DNA from: JBBQYA01 sp031412335
GTDB lineage: Bacteria > Bacteroidota > Bacteroidia > Sphingobacteriales > Sphingobacteriaceae
Length of the DNA stretch: 64,000 bases
Assembly (NCBI GenBank): GCA_031412335.1
Contig: JANOCT010000008.1
Span: forward strand, 1 to 64,000
Reading direction: 5' to 3'
Position numbers and translations under genes: made by a program. Positions 1 to 7,759 of this stretch are shown here, one piece after another. Numbering within the stretch: the first letter of the stretch is position 1; every line of letters begins with the position of its first letter. The notes below the pieces were generated by a model. It saw only the letters and a program-made list of their open reading frames with translations, had not been told where the DNA came from and did not search any database.

Positions 1-244
1 CTGGAACTAATGGTTGACCGTTGAAGTTTAATACTTCTCCTCGGGCAGCTAAAGAACCAGATCGGGGAGGGGTTGTTTGTGTTATTGGCTCACCAATTCC
101 TGGAATATTAGCAGCAAACCAATTGTTTGGTAATCCATCAGTCCAGTTTTCAAAACTAGGATTTGGAACAGGATTTTGTGCAAATACACATGAAGTAAAT
201 GCAAAAAAAGTAATAATACAAAATGTAAGTAGTTTTATTTTCAT
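1..244 (-). CDS. Secreted protein, N-terminal part (cut by window edge)
   Basis: Reading the minus strand from the ATG at 244-242 gives 81 codons with no stop up to the window edge. The translation starts with a Lys-poor hydrophobic signal peptide (MKIKLLTFCIITFFAFTSC) ending near VFAQ. A mature part follows that opens NPVPNPSFENWTDGLPNNW and continues with an A-A-R-G-E segment. The NxSFExW...P..W opening is typical of carbohydrate-binding or jelly-roll modules at the start of Bacteroidota secreted proteins, many of which leave by type IX secretion. That assignment is inference, because the C-terminal sorting domain would lie outside the window. A Cys near residue 19 sits in a weak lipobox context, so a lipoprotein cannot be excluded. 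Confidence 0.7.
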   Translation of the reverse strand, partial: MKIKLLTFCIITFFAFTSCVFAQNPVPNPSFENWTDGLPNNWFAANIPGIGEPITQTTPPRSGSLAARGEVLNFNGQPLVP

Positions 245-264
245 AATAATCAAATTTATTAGTT

Positions 265-272
265 CAAATATA
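265..272 (-). promoter_or_regulatory. Candidate -7 promoter box for the secreted protein
   Basis: On the minus strand the octamer TATATTTG fits the Bacteroidota -7 consensus TAnnTTTG and lies about 20 bases before the ATG at 244. I see no convincing TTTG box at the expected distance upstream, so this rests on one element only. Confidence 0.3.
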
Positions 273-527
273 AATACCTAAATTGTAATTAAAAAAAAGA
301 ATTAATTTTTTTGAAAACGCTTTAAAAATATATCTAAAAGCACTTTTTGAATTCTTATACGTTATTTAAACATTGAATATACCTATTTATAAGTACTCCT
401 TTATTTGTAGATTAAAAGTTTAAAATTCTTAAATAAGGTTGAATGTTTTTTTTATTTTGAAGGATTGATTTGGAAGATGTTTTAAATTTATATTGATTGA
501 AAGATGGAATTAAAAAGTATGTTAAGA

Positions 528-568
528 TTTAGGAAAAAAGGAAAGCCAAAGTTTTGAGACTTTGGCTT
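528..568 (-). terminator. Rho-independent terminator of the caspase unit
   Basis: A perfect 10-bp inverted repeat, AAGCCAAAGT (543-552) and ACTTTGGCTT (559-568), has a 6-base loop. On the minus strand it is followed by a T-rich run (complement of 530-541). It lies about 20 bases past the stop of the gene ending at 589, so it closes the three-gene unit. Confidence 0.8.
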
Positions 569-588
569 ATAAAAATTTAAATTTTAAC

Positions 589-1890
589 TTAATTAGGTGA
601 TGACGTTCTAGTTGTTAAAGGAGCAAAAAAAGCGCTTAATGCACTTAATTTTATTGCCTTAGAAAGCGTAACATTATAATAAGGTAATGAGCTATTTTTC
701 TTGAATAGGTTATTTGTTACTTCTGCCCCAAAAGTTAAACCTGAGCTAGGTTCTGTAATCCAAGCTCTGACGAAACAAGAAAAATTCCACTTTCGATCAT
801 ATTCTGAATCTAATGAATTACTCTGGTTGTTCCTTTTTGCCGTATAAGTGTATGTTACACCTGATGATGTTTGTAGGCGGATGCTAATATTATCATTTTC
901 ATGCTTTAACATTAATCCAAAAATACCCATATACACGTCATAAATATTTAAAGGAATTGTTTCATTTTCAGGAGTAATTATTAAAGTATTAGATATTGGT
1001 CTATTTGCAATTTCTGAAGAGTCAATTAAATTTATATTTGTAAATGAAGTAGTAATCTTTTTCCTTCTAAATATAAATTCAAATTGTGGTGCTAAATAAA
1101 GTTGGGTGTTTCTACTCGGATCACTTATTTTTCCGATTCTAATTATCGGACTGAATGAAGCTCCAAGATTATCAGAAACTGTATTAATTGTTTTTGTTCC
1201 TTCAGATTTAAATATTCTAATAGTATCTCCCCCGATTGGTTTTATTGTAGATGTGTATCGAACTACTCCCAAATTATCGTTAAGAGATAAAGTTCTATTA
1301 CCATAAAGCGTAACGTTAAAACCAAAACCGGATTTTTTTAACTGAGGAGGAACGAAATTATTCGTAGCGAAAAATAAATCTTTAGCTTTTATTCCATCTA
1401 CAAGATCGAAATTTGTACCGATATATGCTAGGTAATTATATTTATTCAATGATTTTGTACATCCTATAGTTAGATTAAATGTTGAATTTTTTTTGTTTAA
1501 TGATAGTAGTTTAGGTTTATCAATTTTTGACAATTCTAAATTCAAATATAAATTTCGGTTTCTATCTTGCAAAGAGTCACTCTTAATTGTTATAAAAAGA
1601 GTATATTTTTTCGACAAATTTTCAAGACTAACTGTATCAAAGTGTATTGAATATCCTGATTTTGGAAAATCAGATTTTTCTTCATCGACAGAAATTTTTA
1701 AAGTAAATTTTTTAAGTTCGTCTTTTGAAATACTACCTAATTCAGATATTATTGATATTGGATAAACTAAAATCGTTTCTTGTCTCAGTATGGTATCTTT
1801 TTCCTTTTCAAATCTAATATCTAATAATTGGCAAAATACATTACTGGTGTAAAAGATTAATGTTAAAAAGCTAATTAATAATTTTTTCAT
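589..1890 (-). CDS. Secreted two-part protein, predicted outer membrane barrel
   Basis: The 433-residue product begins with a signal peptide (MKKLLISFLTLIFYTSNVFC, cleavage near residue 20). Residues about 20-135 alternate hydrophobic and polar residues with acidic turns, as in a Calx-beta or Ig-like sandwich. From about 140 to the end there are repeated amphipathic strands ending in aromatics, as in porin-like barrels. I recognise no named family. It is the last gene of a minus-strand unit, 40 bases after the caspase gene and just before a clear terminator. A role as outer-membrane partner or substrate of the protease is inference from position alone. Confidence 0.6.
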   Translation of the reverse strand: MKKLLISFLTLIFYTSNVFCQLLDIRFEKEKDTILRQETILVYPISIISELGSISKDELKKFTLKISVDEEKSDFPKSGYSIHFDTVSLENLSKKYTLFITIKSDSLQDRNRNLYLNLELSKIDKPKLLSLNKKNSTFNLTIGCTKSLNKYNYLAYIGTNFDLVDGIKAKDLFFATNNFVPPQLKKSGFGFNVTLYGNRTLSLNDNLGVVRYTSTIKPIGGDTIRIFKSEGTKTINTVSDNLGASFSPIIRIGKISDPSRNTQLYLAPQFEFIFRRKKITTSFTNINLIDSSEIANRPISNTLIITPENETIPLNIYDVYMGIFGLMLKHENDNISIRLQTSSGVTYTYTAKRNNQSNSLDSEYDRKWNFSCFVRAWITEPSSGLTFGAEVTNNLFKKNSSLPYYNVTLSKAIKLSALSAFFAPLTTRTSSPN

Positions 1891-1930
1891 AGGTTTTATA
1901 ATTTTAATAATAAGTAGATAATAAAAAATC

Positions 1931-2749
1931 TCAACCCAAAACCTTCCACCTTTTCATCGTTCTGGTTCCATACAAATTAGGCGATTGTGGATATTGCTGA
2001 GATGGTAGTGCTTTTCTGATTGCTTTGTACCAATCCAAGTAGGTGCTATCAGGTTTTAGTGTTTTTAAAACAGAAAGTGCAACAAAGGTAAATGCACCGT
2101 TTGGTCGGCCATTAAAAACGGCATCATAACTATATTCTGCATCTTGGCAGCCAGAAAGTAATAATGAACCTTTCCTACCTGGAGAAGATACAACTCTGAA
2201 ATTTTTTGAAGTTCCTAACTTATGGGCATCATCCGCACTTAAAAAATTTGCTGGTGGTAAAAACCTAACTTTTCTTTGTGGCGGATTAGCTCCTGGCATG
2301 GTTGGAGGAGTAGAAATTGGCGCAAATCTGGATACAGTTCCTGAATGGCAAGAATCAGAAAACATCACTAATTTAACTCCATGGTTTCTGGAAGAAAATA
2401 GTTCAAATAATTCATCATCTGTAATTGGCCCTTTTGTACCAATATCGTGCGGACATAAACATTCATCTGTTCCATCACTTTCGTCATTATCTTCATCTGG
2501 TATATAAGTGCCATGCCCCGAAAATTGAAATACGATCGAATCTCCTTTGACTGCCTCGCTAATAATTTTTTCCATGGCTTTTAAGATTCCTGATTTCGTA
2601 GCCTTGGAATCTTTTAAGGTTTGAACCGTAAAACTAAAATTGGTAAACGTAGCGGCCCAATCGTCCACATCGTTGATGCAACCAGAAAGATCACTGTTGG
2701 TGCCGGGATAATTGTTTATCCCAATGCACAAAGCATATTTTTTTGACAT
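1931..2749 (-). CDS. Caspase-like (metacaspase) cysteine peptidase, C14
   Basis: The 272-residue protein matches the p20 caspase fold. It opens KYALCIGINNYP and has D/N-rich CINDVDDW, the histidine motif FQFSGHG with His79, and the nucleophile motif SDSCHSG with Cys134. Between them is an acidic stretch (PDEDNDESDGTDE, about 85-97) of the kind that binds calcium in metacaspases. No signal peptide, membrane segment or extra domain is present, so it is a stand-alone cytoplasmic protease. It probably cleaves after Arg or Lys, as known metacaspases do. It lies between a small membrane protein gene (56 bases upstream) and a secreted barrel-like gene (40 bases downstream), so co-transcription is likely. 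Confidence 0.88.
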   Translation of the reverse strand: MSKKYALCIGINNYPGTNSDLSGCINDVDDWAATFTNFSFTVQTLKDSKATKSGILKAMEKIISEAVKGDSIVFQFSGHGTYIPDEDNDESDGTDECLCPHDIGTKGPITDDELFELFSSRNHGVKLVMFSDSCHSGTVSRFAPISTPPTMPGANPPQRKVRFLPPANFLSADDAHKLGTSKNFRVVSSPGRKGSLLLSGCQDAEYSYDAVFNGRPNGAFTFVALSVLKTLKPDSTYLDWYKAIRKALPSQQYPQSPNLYGTRTMKRWKVLG

Positions 2750-2805
2750 AATAGATTTTAATGTGCCTACTCTTTGATCCCGTTTTCGGCTGGTCGGGTT
2801 TTAAA

Positions 2806-3216
2806 TTATTTCCGTTGATAAATTAAAGGAATCATTAATGTGTAAATAATTAAAAGTATAGAACCTAAGAATGATGCAGGTAAACCGACAATCTCTTTTA
2901 TTGGGCTTGCAATTACTAATACCCATATAACAAAAGCTATTGTACTAAATACAATCTGACTTATATTTTTTACTTTTGAAACAAGAATTAAATATATTGA
3001 TGTGAGAATTGTCAACAATAAAATTACAATCCATAATATTGTGCTAATTTTTTCTTGTTCAACTGCAACTCCGCTTATTAACCCTAAGATTGTAATGTAA
3101 GCCGTAATTATTTCAGATGGAATAAGTTTAACTAATCTATCTTTGAAATCATTATTCAAAGTATTTGTAGTTAAGTTGGGTGATATATTAATGGATTGTT
3201 TTATTTCTTTAGACAT
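2806..3216 (-). CDS. Small integral membrane protein upstream of caspase
   Basis: The 136-residue product has a polar N-terminus of about 30 residues. The segment FKDRLVKLIPSEIITAYITI then leads into the first of four hydrophobic helices (about 35-52, 60-78, 83-102, 112-132). I do not recognise a family. The KLIPSE element at the mouth of the first helix looks like a conserved signature rather than random sequence. It is the first gene of the caspase unit and could act as membrane sensor or effector for the protease, by analogy with other caspase/TM pairs. The sequence itself gives no function. Confidence 0.6.
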   Translation of the reverse strand: MSKEIKQSINISPNLTTNTLNNDFKDRLVKLIPSEIITAYITILGLISGVAVEQEKISTILWIVILLLTILTSIYLILVSKVKNISQIVFSTIAFVIWVLVIASPIKEIVGLPASFLGSILLIIYTLMIPLIYQRK

Positions 3217-3293
3217 TTTGTTTCAATTAAGATTAATTTTTTTCCAAAAATTCAAAATAAATTTTTTAATGCCTATGTTGAAAATACCCTAAA

Positions 3294-3333
3294 AAATAGG
3301 TGTTTTCACCTATTTAAATTAGTATATTCACCT
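3294..3333. promoter_or_regulatory. Inverted repeat plus third half-site between divergent units
   Basis: AAATAGGTG (3294-3302) and CACCTATTT (3307-3315) form a perfect 9-bp inverted repeat around TTTT. A third half-site, TTCACCT, recurs at 3327-3333, 22 bases after the copy at 3305-3311. The site lies between the divergent caspase unit and the two-component unit, so it may be an operator, possibly for the NarL-type regulator encoded at 5221-5883. That link is inference. Confidence 0.45.
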
Positions 3334-3356
3334 TTTTATTTGCAAATAGTTTAGGT

Positions 3357-3364
3357 TATTTTTG
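3357..3364 (+). promoter_or_regulatory. Candidate -7 box for the two-component unit
   Basis: TATTTTTG matches TAnnTTTG and lies 33 bases before the ATG at 3398. A TTTG at 3339-3342 is only 14 bases upstream, shorter than the usual spacing, so the -33 element is uncertain. The inverted repeat at 3294-3315 lies just upstream. Confidence 0.3.
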
Positions 3365-3397
3365 AAGAATATTTAAACATTTACTTAACAAAAAGTT

Positions 3398-3649
3398 ATG
3401 CACAAACAAATTTATTTATCTATTGAAAAGTTAAATCCAGACCAGTTTCCAACCGTAATTAATGAAGGTGAAACTTTTTTAGGAGTTGTATTCAGCCATG
3501 GCGTTGCAGAAGATGGAAGAGAAACCTTTTTTGCGTTTAGTAGAGTGAAAAGAAGTGATGGTTCAGTAATCTTAATTGAAAATTATGATCGTGCAAGAGG
3601 AGGCTGTCCATATCCACCTCCATGTTATCAGTTTGACGTGGTTTCATAG
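3398..3649 (+). CDS. Small protein of unknown function, Cys-loop tail
   Basis: The 83-residue product has no signal peptide or membrane segment. Its body looks like a small beta-rich domain (residues about 1-62). The end is unusual: ARGGCPYPPPCYQFDVVS, with two cysteines closing a five-residue proline-rich loop directly after a double glycine. It is the first gene of a plus-strand unit, 34 bases before a membrane protein gene and in line with a histidine kinase and response regulator. I recognise no family. A small ligand or signal for the membrane sensor downstream is one possibility, but nothing proves it. Confidence 0.55.
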   Translation: MHKQIYLSIEKLNPDQFPTVINEGETFLGVVFSHGVAEDGRETFFAFSRVKRSDGSVILIENYDRARGGCPYPPPCYQFDVVS

Positions 3650-3683
3650 TTTTGATGATGGTAATTGCTTTAGTAATGAGTAA

Positions 3684-4340
3684 ATGTTAAATAGAATAAT
3701 AATTTACCTAGATATTATTGTTCCTTTAATATGTTCTTTATTAGCGATTATTTTTCTTAAAAACAGAAGAGTCAAAATTCATTTTTATAGTTTAACTCTT
3801 CTGCTTTTTTACATTTTGCAATTTACTTTGAATTCAATTGCAAATATATTGCAAGAACTTGAAACAAATAATCTCTGGACATATCACCTGAATTCGCTAT
3901 TTACTCAAATTATTTTTTCTGTTTATTTTTTCTTTTTTTTTAAAAATAAGTTAAATAAGATATTTGTAGTATTGTCTTTATGTGTTTATTTAGGATTTTT
4001 TATATATAGTTTTCATTTTTTACAGAAAGCATTTACATTTAATAGTTTTTCATACGCATTTGGGGTATTATGGATAATATTTTTTAGCCTTAGAAGTCTT
4101 CAGAATATTTTTAAAAATATTGAAGTCGAAGACTTACTCAATTTAAAGGAGTTTTGGATTGCAACTGGCATTTTATTTTATTTCGGATCTAGCTTCTTTA
4201 TTTTTTTAAGTTATAGTTATCTTTCAAAGCAAGCATATAATAGTGTAGGAATTTTATGGAAAATTCACAATGTTTTTTTATCTATTGGATGTATTCTTTT
4301 TCTAAAATCAATAATTAGTAAAAAGTGGATTCAAAAGTAG
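3684..4340 (+). CDS. Polytopic membrane protein, putative sensor partner of the kinase
   Basis: The 218-residue product consists almost entirely of hydrophobic helices, six or seven of them, separated by short basic loops such as KNRRVK near residue 27 and FKNKLNK near 107. There is no signal peptide and no soluble domain. The end overlaps the kinase gene by 16 bases, so the two are translationally coupled. Similar 7TM proteins occur in front of, or fused to, NarX/DegS-type kinases in Bacteroidota. A sensing role is therefore plausible, but the ligand is unknown. Confidence 0.65.
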   Translation: MLNRIIIYLDIIVPLICSLLAIIFLKNRRVKIHFYSLTLLLFYILQFTLNSIANILQELETNNLWTYHLNSLFTQIIFSVYFFFFFKNKLNKIFVVLSLCVYLGFFIYSFHFLQKAFTFNSFSYAFGVLWIIFFSLRSLQNIFKNIEVEDLLNLKEFWIATGILFYFGSSFFIFLSYSYLSKQAYNSVGILWKIHNVFLSIGCILFLKSIISKKWIQK

Positions 4341-5227
4341 CTATCGTAATAGGAGCAGTAATATTTGCTTCATTAGTTATATTTTTCATTTTAATATTTT
4401 TGATTCAGTTTCAAAAAAAAGCTTTAAATTATAAAATAGAAAAACAACTCCTTCAATCCCAATTCTCTCAAACCCTCCTCCAAACCCAATTAGAGATTCA
4501 AGAACAAACATTAAAAACGATTTCTCAGGAAATACATGACAACATTGGCCAGGTTTTAAGTTTAGCAAAATTGTATTTAGCAACTTCGGCAAGTTTAGAA
4601 GATGAAAAAGTAAAAGAATCACAACTTTTGGTAGGTAAGGCTATACAGGATTTAAGAGATTTAAGCAGAACATTAAATGCAGATTTTGTAGAAGAAATGG
4701 GATTATTGCGTTCTGTGGAGTATGATTTAGAAATGATTAACAAAACTGGACTATTAAAAACCAGTTTGTTTGTAAATGGTCATGTGTGTAAATTGGAACA
4801 GAAAAAAGAATTAATATTATTCAGAATTGTTCAAGAAAGTTTGCACAACTGTATAAAACATGCAAATGCTTCTTTGATTTCCGTAAAATTTAAGTATGAA
4901 AAAGAATGGCTTTTGCTTTCGGTTATAGATGATGGAATAGGATTTGTCGACAAGGAATTTATGGCATTTGATGATGAAAGTTTAAATGCAGAAAAATTGA
5001 AAGTGAATGACTTGTCTTTAAACATTGCTAAAAGCAAAAAGTATAATTCCGATGTAATTAAATTGGATGAAAAAAATAAAAATTCTCCTGCAGCTTTTGG
5101 CTTAGGAATAAGAAATATGAATAATAGGGCAAAGTTGCTGGGGGCAACGTTGGAAATTAAAACCAAAAAAGATTCTGGTACAGAAGTTATCATTCGGGTA
5201 CCCATTACAAAAGAGGAAATATGTTAA
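4325..5227 (+). CDS. Sensor histidine kinase, HisKA_3/NarX-DegS type
   Basis: The 300-residue kinase has one N-terminal membrane helix (about 5-29), a coiled-coil linker and a HisKA_3 box SQEIHDNIGQ with phospho-acceptor His71. A HATPase_c domain follows with the N box HNCIKHA (Asn175), G1 DDGIGF (202-207) and G2 GLGIRNM (259-265). Between G1 and G2 lies an unusually long charged insert (about 208-256) in the ATP-lid region. The start is GTG inside the upstream membrane protein gene; no ATG is available before the membrane helix. It lacks its own sensor domain, so the upstream 7TM-like protein probably supplies sensing. The cognate response regulator gene overlaps its end by 7 bases. Confidence 0.92.
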   Translation: MDSKVAIVIGAVIFASLVIFFILIFLIQFQKKALNYKIEKQLLQSQFSQTLLQTQLEIQEQTLKTISQEIHDNIGQVLSLAKLYLATSASLEDEKVKESQLLVGKAIQDLRDLSRTLNADFVEEMGLLRSVEYDLEMINKTGLLKTSLFVNGHVCKLEQKKELILFRIVQESLHNCIKHANASLISVKFKYEKEWLLLSVIDDGIGFVDKEFMAFDDESLNAEKLKVNDLSLNIAKSKKYNSDVIKLDEKNKNSPAAFGLGIRNMNNRAKLLGATLEIKTKKDSGTEVIIRVPITKEEIC

Positions 5228-5883
5228 AAGATAAAATAAAAGTTGCCTTGGTTGATGATCATGTACTTTTGCGTCGTGGGCTTGCAGGAGTTATTGATAG
5301 TTTTGGCCAATATGAAGTAATCTTTGAAGCAAATAATGGAAATCATTTTATTGAGCAAGTTGATAAGTTTGGCGAACCTGCTTTAGTATTAATGGATATA
5401 AATATGCCCGAAATGGATGGTTTTGCTACTACGCAATGGTTGAAAGAACATTTCCCATTGATAAATGTACTTGCTCTTTCTATGTATGATAATGAGGCTT
5501 CTATTATTAAGATGTTTAAATGCGGTGCAAAAGGATATATTTTAAAAGATACAGATCCTTTAGAATTAAAATCAGCATTAGATTCTATTTATTCAAAAGG
5601 TTTTTACTATTCAGAATTAGTTACTGGTCGATTAATTCACTCCATCAATAGAATGGACGAAATTGAAAATCAGGGAAGCAAGAAAAGTTTTTTGAGTGAC
5701 CGTGAATCAGAATTTTTAAGATTAGTCTGTACCGAATTGACTTATAAAGAAATAGCTGAAAAAATGTGTCTCAGCCCACGAACAATTGATGGTTATCGCG
5801 ACACATTATTTGAAAAACTGCAAATAAAAACTCGTGTAGGTTTGGTGATGTTTGCGATTAAAAATGGTATTGTAAATCCATAA
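5221..5883 (+). CDS. Response regulator, NarL/FixJ (LuxR HTH) family
   Basis: The 220-residue protein has a receiver domain (about 7-125) with acidic pocket Asp12/Asp13, phospho-acceptor Asp59 in LVLMDINMPEMDG, and Lys near 107 in GAKGYILKD. A GerE-type helix-turn-helix follows (about 155-220, LSDRESEFLRL...SPRTIDGYRDTL). It overlaps the kinase gene by 7 bases, and a good purine-rich ribosome site (GAGGAAAT) lies inside the end of the kinase gene. It should be phosphorylated by that kinase and bind inverted-repeat DNA. The palindrome upstream of the unit is a candidate target. Confidence 0.93.
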   Translation: MLKDKIKVALVDDHVLLRRGLAGVIDSFGQYEVIFEANNGNHFIEQVDKFGEPALVLMDINMPEMDGFATTQWLKEHFPLINVLALSMYDNEASIIKMFKCGAKGYILKDTDPLELKSALDSIYSKGFYYSELVTGRLIHSINRMDEIENQGSKKSFLSDRESEFLRLVCTELTYKEIAEKMCLSPRTIDGYRDTLFEKLQIKTRVGLVMFAIKNGIVNP

Positions 5884-6005
5884 TTGTTAAAATAAGGTTT
5901 AAGAATATCTTCTATCATTTTTAAAATTCAGAACCTCCTAATTATTCTATATGATTAATCTTTTTTAGATATTTTTTATTTTTAAAAAATATTTTCAATT
6001 GCAAT

Positions 6006-6030
6006 AGGGGTAACAAATACTTTACCTGTC
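6006..6030 (+). promoter_or_regulatory. Candidate ECF sigma promoter, copy 1 (sigma gene)
   Basis: AGGGGTA (6006-6012), 14 bases, then TGTC (6027-6030), ending 34 bases before the sigma factor ATG. The same two elements with the same spacing occur before the TonB-dependent receptor gene at 9758-9782. A -35/-10 pair shared by a sigma gene and its neighbouring target is what autoregulated ECF systems show. I saw no third match in the window. Confidence 0.6.
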
Positions 6031-6064
6031 TTGTAAGTATATCGGGTGAACGTTTGTTGCTTAA

Positions 6065-6670
6065 ATGATAGATTTGCAGGAAAAAAATCTTTTGCTACCT
6101 CAAAACACATTTTTTCAACCAGCTGTGATAAAGTTCAGTGAAACGCTATACGAGCAGAATTTCAACTTATGGTATGCTCCGCTTTGCCGGTATGCATATA
6201 ATATCTTGGAGGATCGCGATGAGGCGGAAGAAATGGTTCAAACGGTATTTTGTAAATGGTGGGAGAAAAGAGAAACGTTAAAAATTTCTACTTCTGTGAA
6301 AGCGTATTTATATCGTGCAGTTTATCATGCAAGTATAAATAGTCTTAAACATGAGGATGTTAAACATACTTATAAACAATTTAATGCCATGCAATTAGAT
6401 AATAACCCTGCTTACGCTTCCGAAAAATTGGCTTTTAGCGAATTGGAATCTGAATTATTTAAAGCGATTGAAAAATTGCCAGAACAATGTAAGAAGGTTT
6501 TTACTCTGAGTAGATTTGAAGAATTAAAGTATGCAGAAATAGCAGAGCATTTGCAGATTTCGATAAAAACCGTAGAAAACCACATGGGAAAAGCACTTCG
6601 AATTTTGAGGAATCAATTAGCTGATTATCTGCCTTTGATTTTTTGGTTGTTTTATGGATTTACCTTTTAA
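6065..6670 (+). CDS. ECF RNA polymerase sigma-70 factor (FecI-like, Bacteroidota type)
   Basis: The 201-residue protein carries sigma region 2 (about 33-95, with LCRYAYNILEDRDEAEEMVQ) and region 4 (about 135-190, with LPEQCKKVFTLSRFEEL and a helix-turn-helix YAEIAEHLQISIKTVENHM). It lacks regions 1 and 3, as ECF factors do. The FecR anti-sigma gene follows 26 bases after its stop. It should be held inactive by FecR and released by a signal from the outer membrane, then drive the receptor genes. An AGGGGTA/TGTC element lies 34 bases before its start and recurs before the receptor gene at 9810. Confidence 0.92.
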   Translation: MIDLQEKNLLLPQNTFFQPAVIKFSETLYEQNFNLWYAPLCRYAYNILEDRDEAEEMVQTVFCKWWEKRETLKISTSVKAYLYRAVYHASINSLKHEDVKHTYKQFNAMQLDNNPAYASEKLAFSELESELFKAIEKLPEQCKKVFTLSRFEELKYAEIAEHLQISIKTVENHMGKALRILRNQLADYLPLIFWLFYGFTF

Positions 6671-6696
6671 TTTTCACCAAAAAAATAATTTCAATA

Positions 6697-7698
6697 TTGA
6701 AAAATAATTACGATTTTATTAATAATGATGATTTGTTGGCAAAATATCTTGCTGGTGAAACTTCTATTGAAGAGAATAACGAGATTGAAATTTGGCTAAA
6801 AGCTGAACCTGCAAACACGAAATATTTCGAGGGTATTAAGCAAATTTGGGAGAATGTTAATTCATTAAAAAACAATGAGTTTTTTGATACAAAAACTGCT
6901 TGGAAAAAGAATCAAAGTCGGATAAATTTAAATCAACCACTTCTTAGATCAATTAATTCTTCTACTAAAAGACCATTTTTAGTATGGAAAATAGCTGCAA
7001 GTATTTTAGTATTCATTGGAATTTCATATAGTATTTTTACAATATATAAAAGCCAAAGGGAAATAACTCAAAATACCTTAGCCGAAAGTAAAAAAGTGAT
7101 ATTGCCAGATGGTAGCTCTGTGTTTTTAAATAAAAATACTTCTATTATATATAAAGCAAATATGAGTCAAGGTAGAAAAGTGAAGATTAGCGGTGAAGCA
7201 TTTTTTGATGTTGTAGCTGATAAACAACATCCATTTTTAATTGAAGCAAATGGTTTGGAAGTGAAAGTGTTAGGTACAAAATTTAATGTTAATGCTTATG
7301 CTGATTCGGAATTTTCCGATATAATAGTTGAAAGTGGTAAAGTAGAAGTGAGGAATGCTTTGGATACAATATTATTATTGCCAGGAGAGAAAGCAGAAGT
7401 AGAAAAAAGGAAAGGTAAATTAAAGAAATTGATTAATGATGATATTAACTATTTAGCTTATCAATCTAATATATATATTTTTAAAAACGCTCGATTGGGA
7501 AAAGTAATAGATGATCTCGAACAAAATTTCGGAAAGAAAATTAACCTCAGCGACACAGTTTTGCAAAATTGTACAATAACAGCAACATTTAAGAATAACT
7601 CATTAAAAGAAATAATGGCTATTTTAAAAGAAACGTTAAACCTAAAAGTAGAAGAAAAGGATGGAGACTTTAGCATAGAAGGTAATGGTTGTAAATAA
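6697..7698 (+). CDS. FecR family anti-sigma factor with DUF4974
   Basis: I chose the TTG at 6697, which gives (M)KNNYDFINNDDLLAKYLAGE, the usual opening of Bacteroidota FecR proteins, and 333 residues. The open frame extends back to a TTG at 6643 inside the sigma gene, but those residues are unlike the family. The N-terminal anti-sigma helices are cytoplasmic. One membrane helix (WKIAASILVFIGISYSIF) lies near residues 95-112 from the chosen start. The periplasmic FecR domain contains LPDGSSVFLNKNT and VLGTKFNVNAY, and DUF4974 lies at the C-terminus. It should pass an STN-domain signal from the outer membrane to the sigma factor. No ATG exists before residue 130, so a non-ATG start is certain. 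Confidence 0.9.
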   Translation: MKNNYDFINNDDLLAKYLAGETSIEENNEIEIWLKAEPANTKYFEGIKQIWENVNSLKNNEFFDTKTAWKKNQSRINLNQPLLRSINSSTKRPFLVWKIAASILVFIGISYSIFTIYKSQREITQNTLAESKKVILPDGSSVFLNKNTSIIYKANMSQGRKVKISGEAFFDVVADKQHPFLIEANGLEVKVLGTKFNVNAYADSEFSDIIVESGKVEVRNALDTILLLPGEKAEVEKRKGKLKKLINDDINYLAYQSNIYIFKNARLGKVIDDLEQNFGKKINLSDTVLQNCTITATFKNNSLKEIMAILKETLNLKVEEKDGDFSIEGNGCK

Positions 7699-7759
7699 AT
7701 AAAAGCTAAAATTTATTTCTCAAAACCTATTTTAATTAAAATTTCTCACACCTCTCAAA

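Larger units (their letters stand above)
245..588. other. Intergenic region between secreted protein and caspase unit
   Basis: This AT-rich spacer lies 5' of the secreted protein gene and 3' of the barrel-like gene, both on the minus strand. It holds the terminator at 528-568 and the -7 box at 265-272. I see no further coding potential or structured RNA in the remaining stretch. Confidence 0.5.

Noticed and set aside
21..281. 86-residue plus-strand frame at the window start
   Set aside because: The minus strand of the same stretch encodes a signal peptide and a family-like mature start, which is far more convincing.
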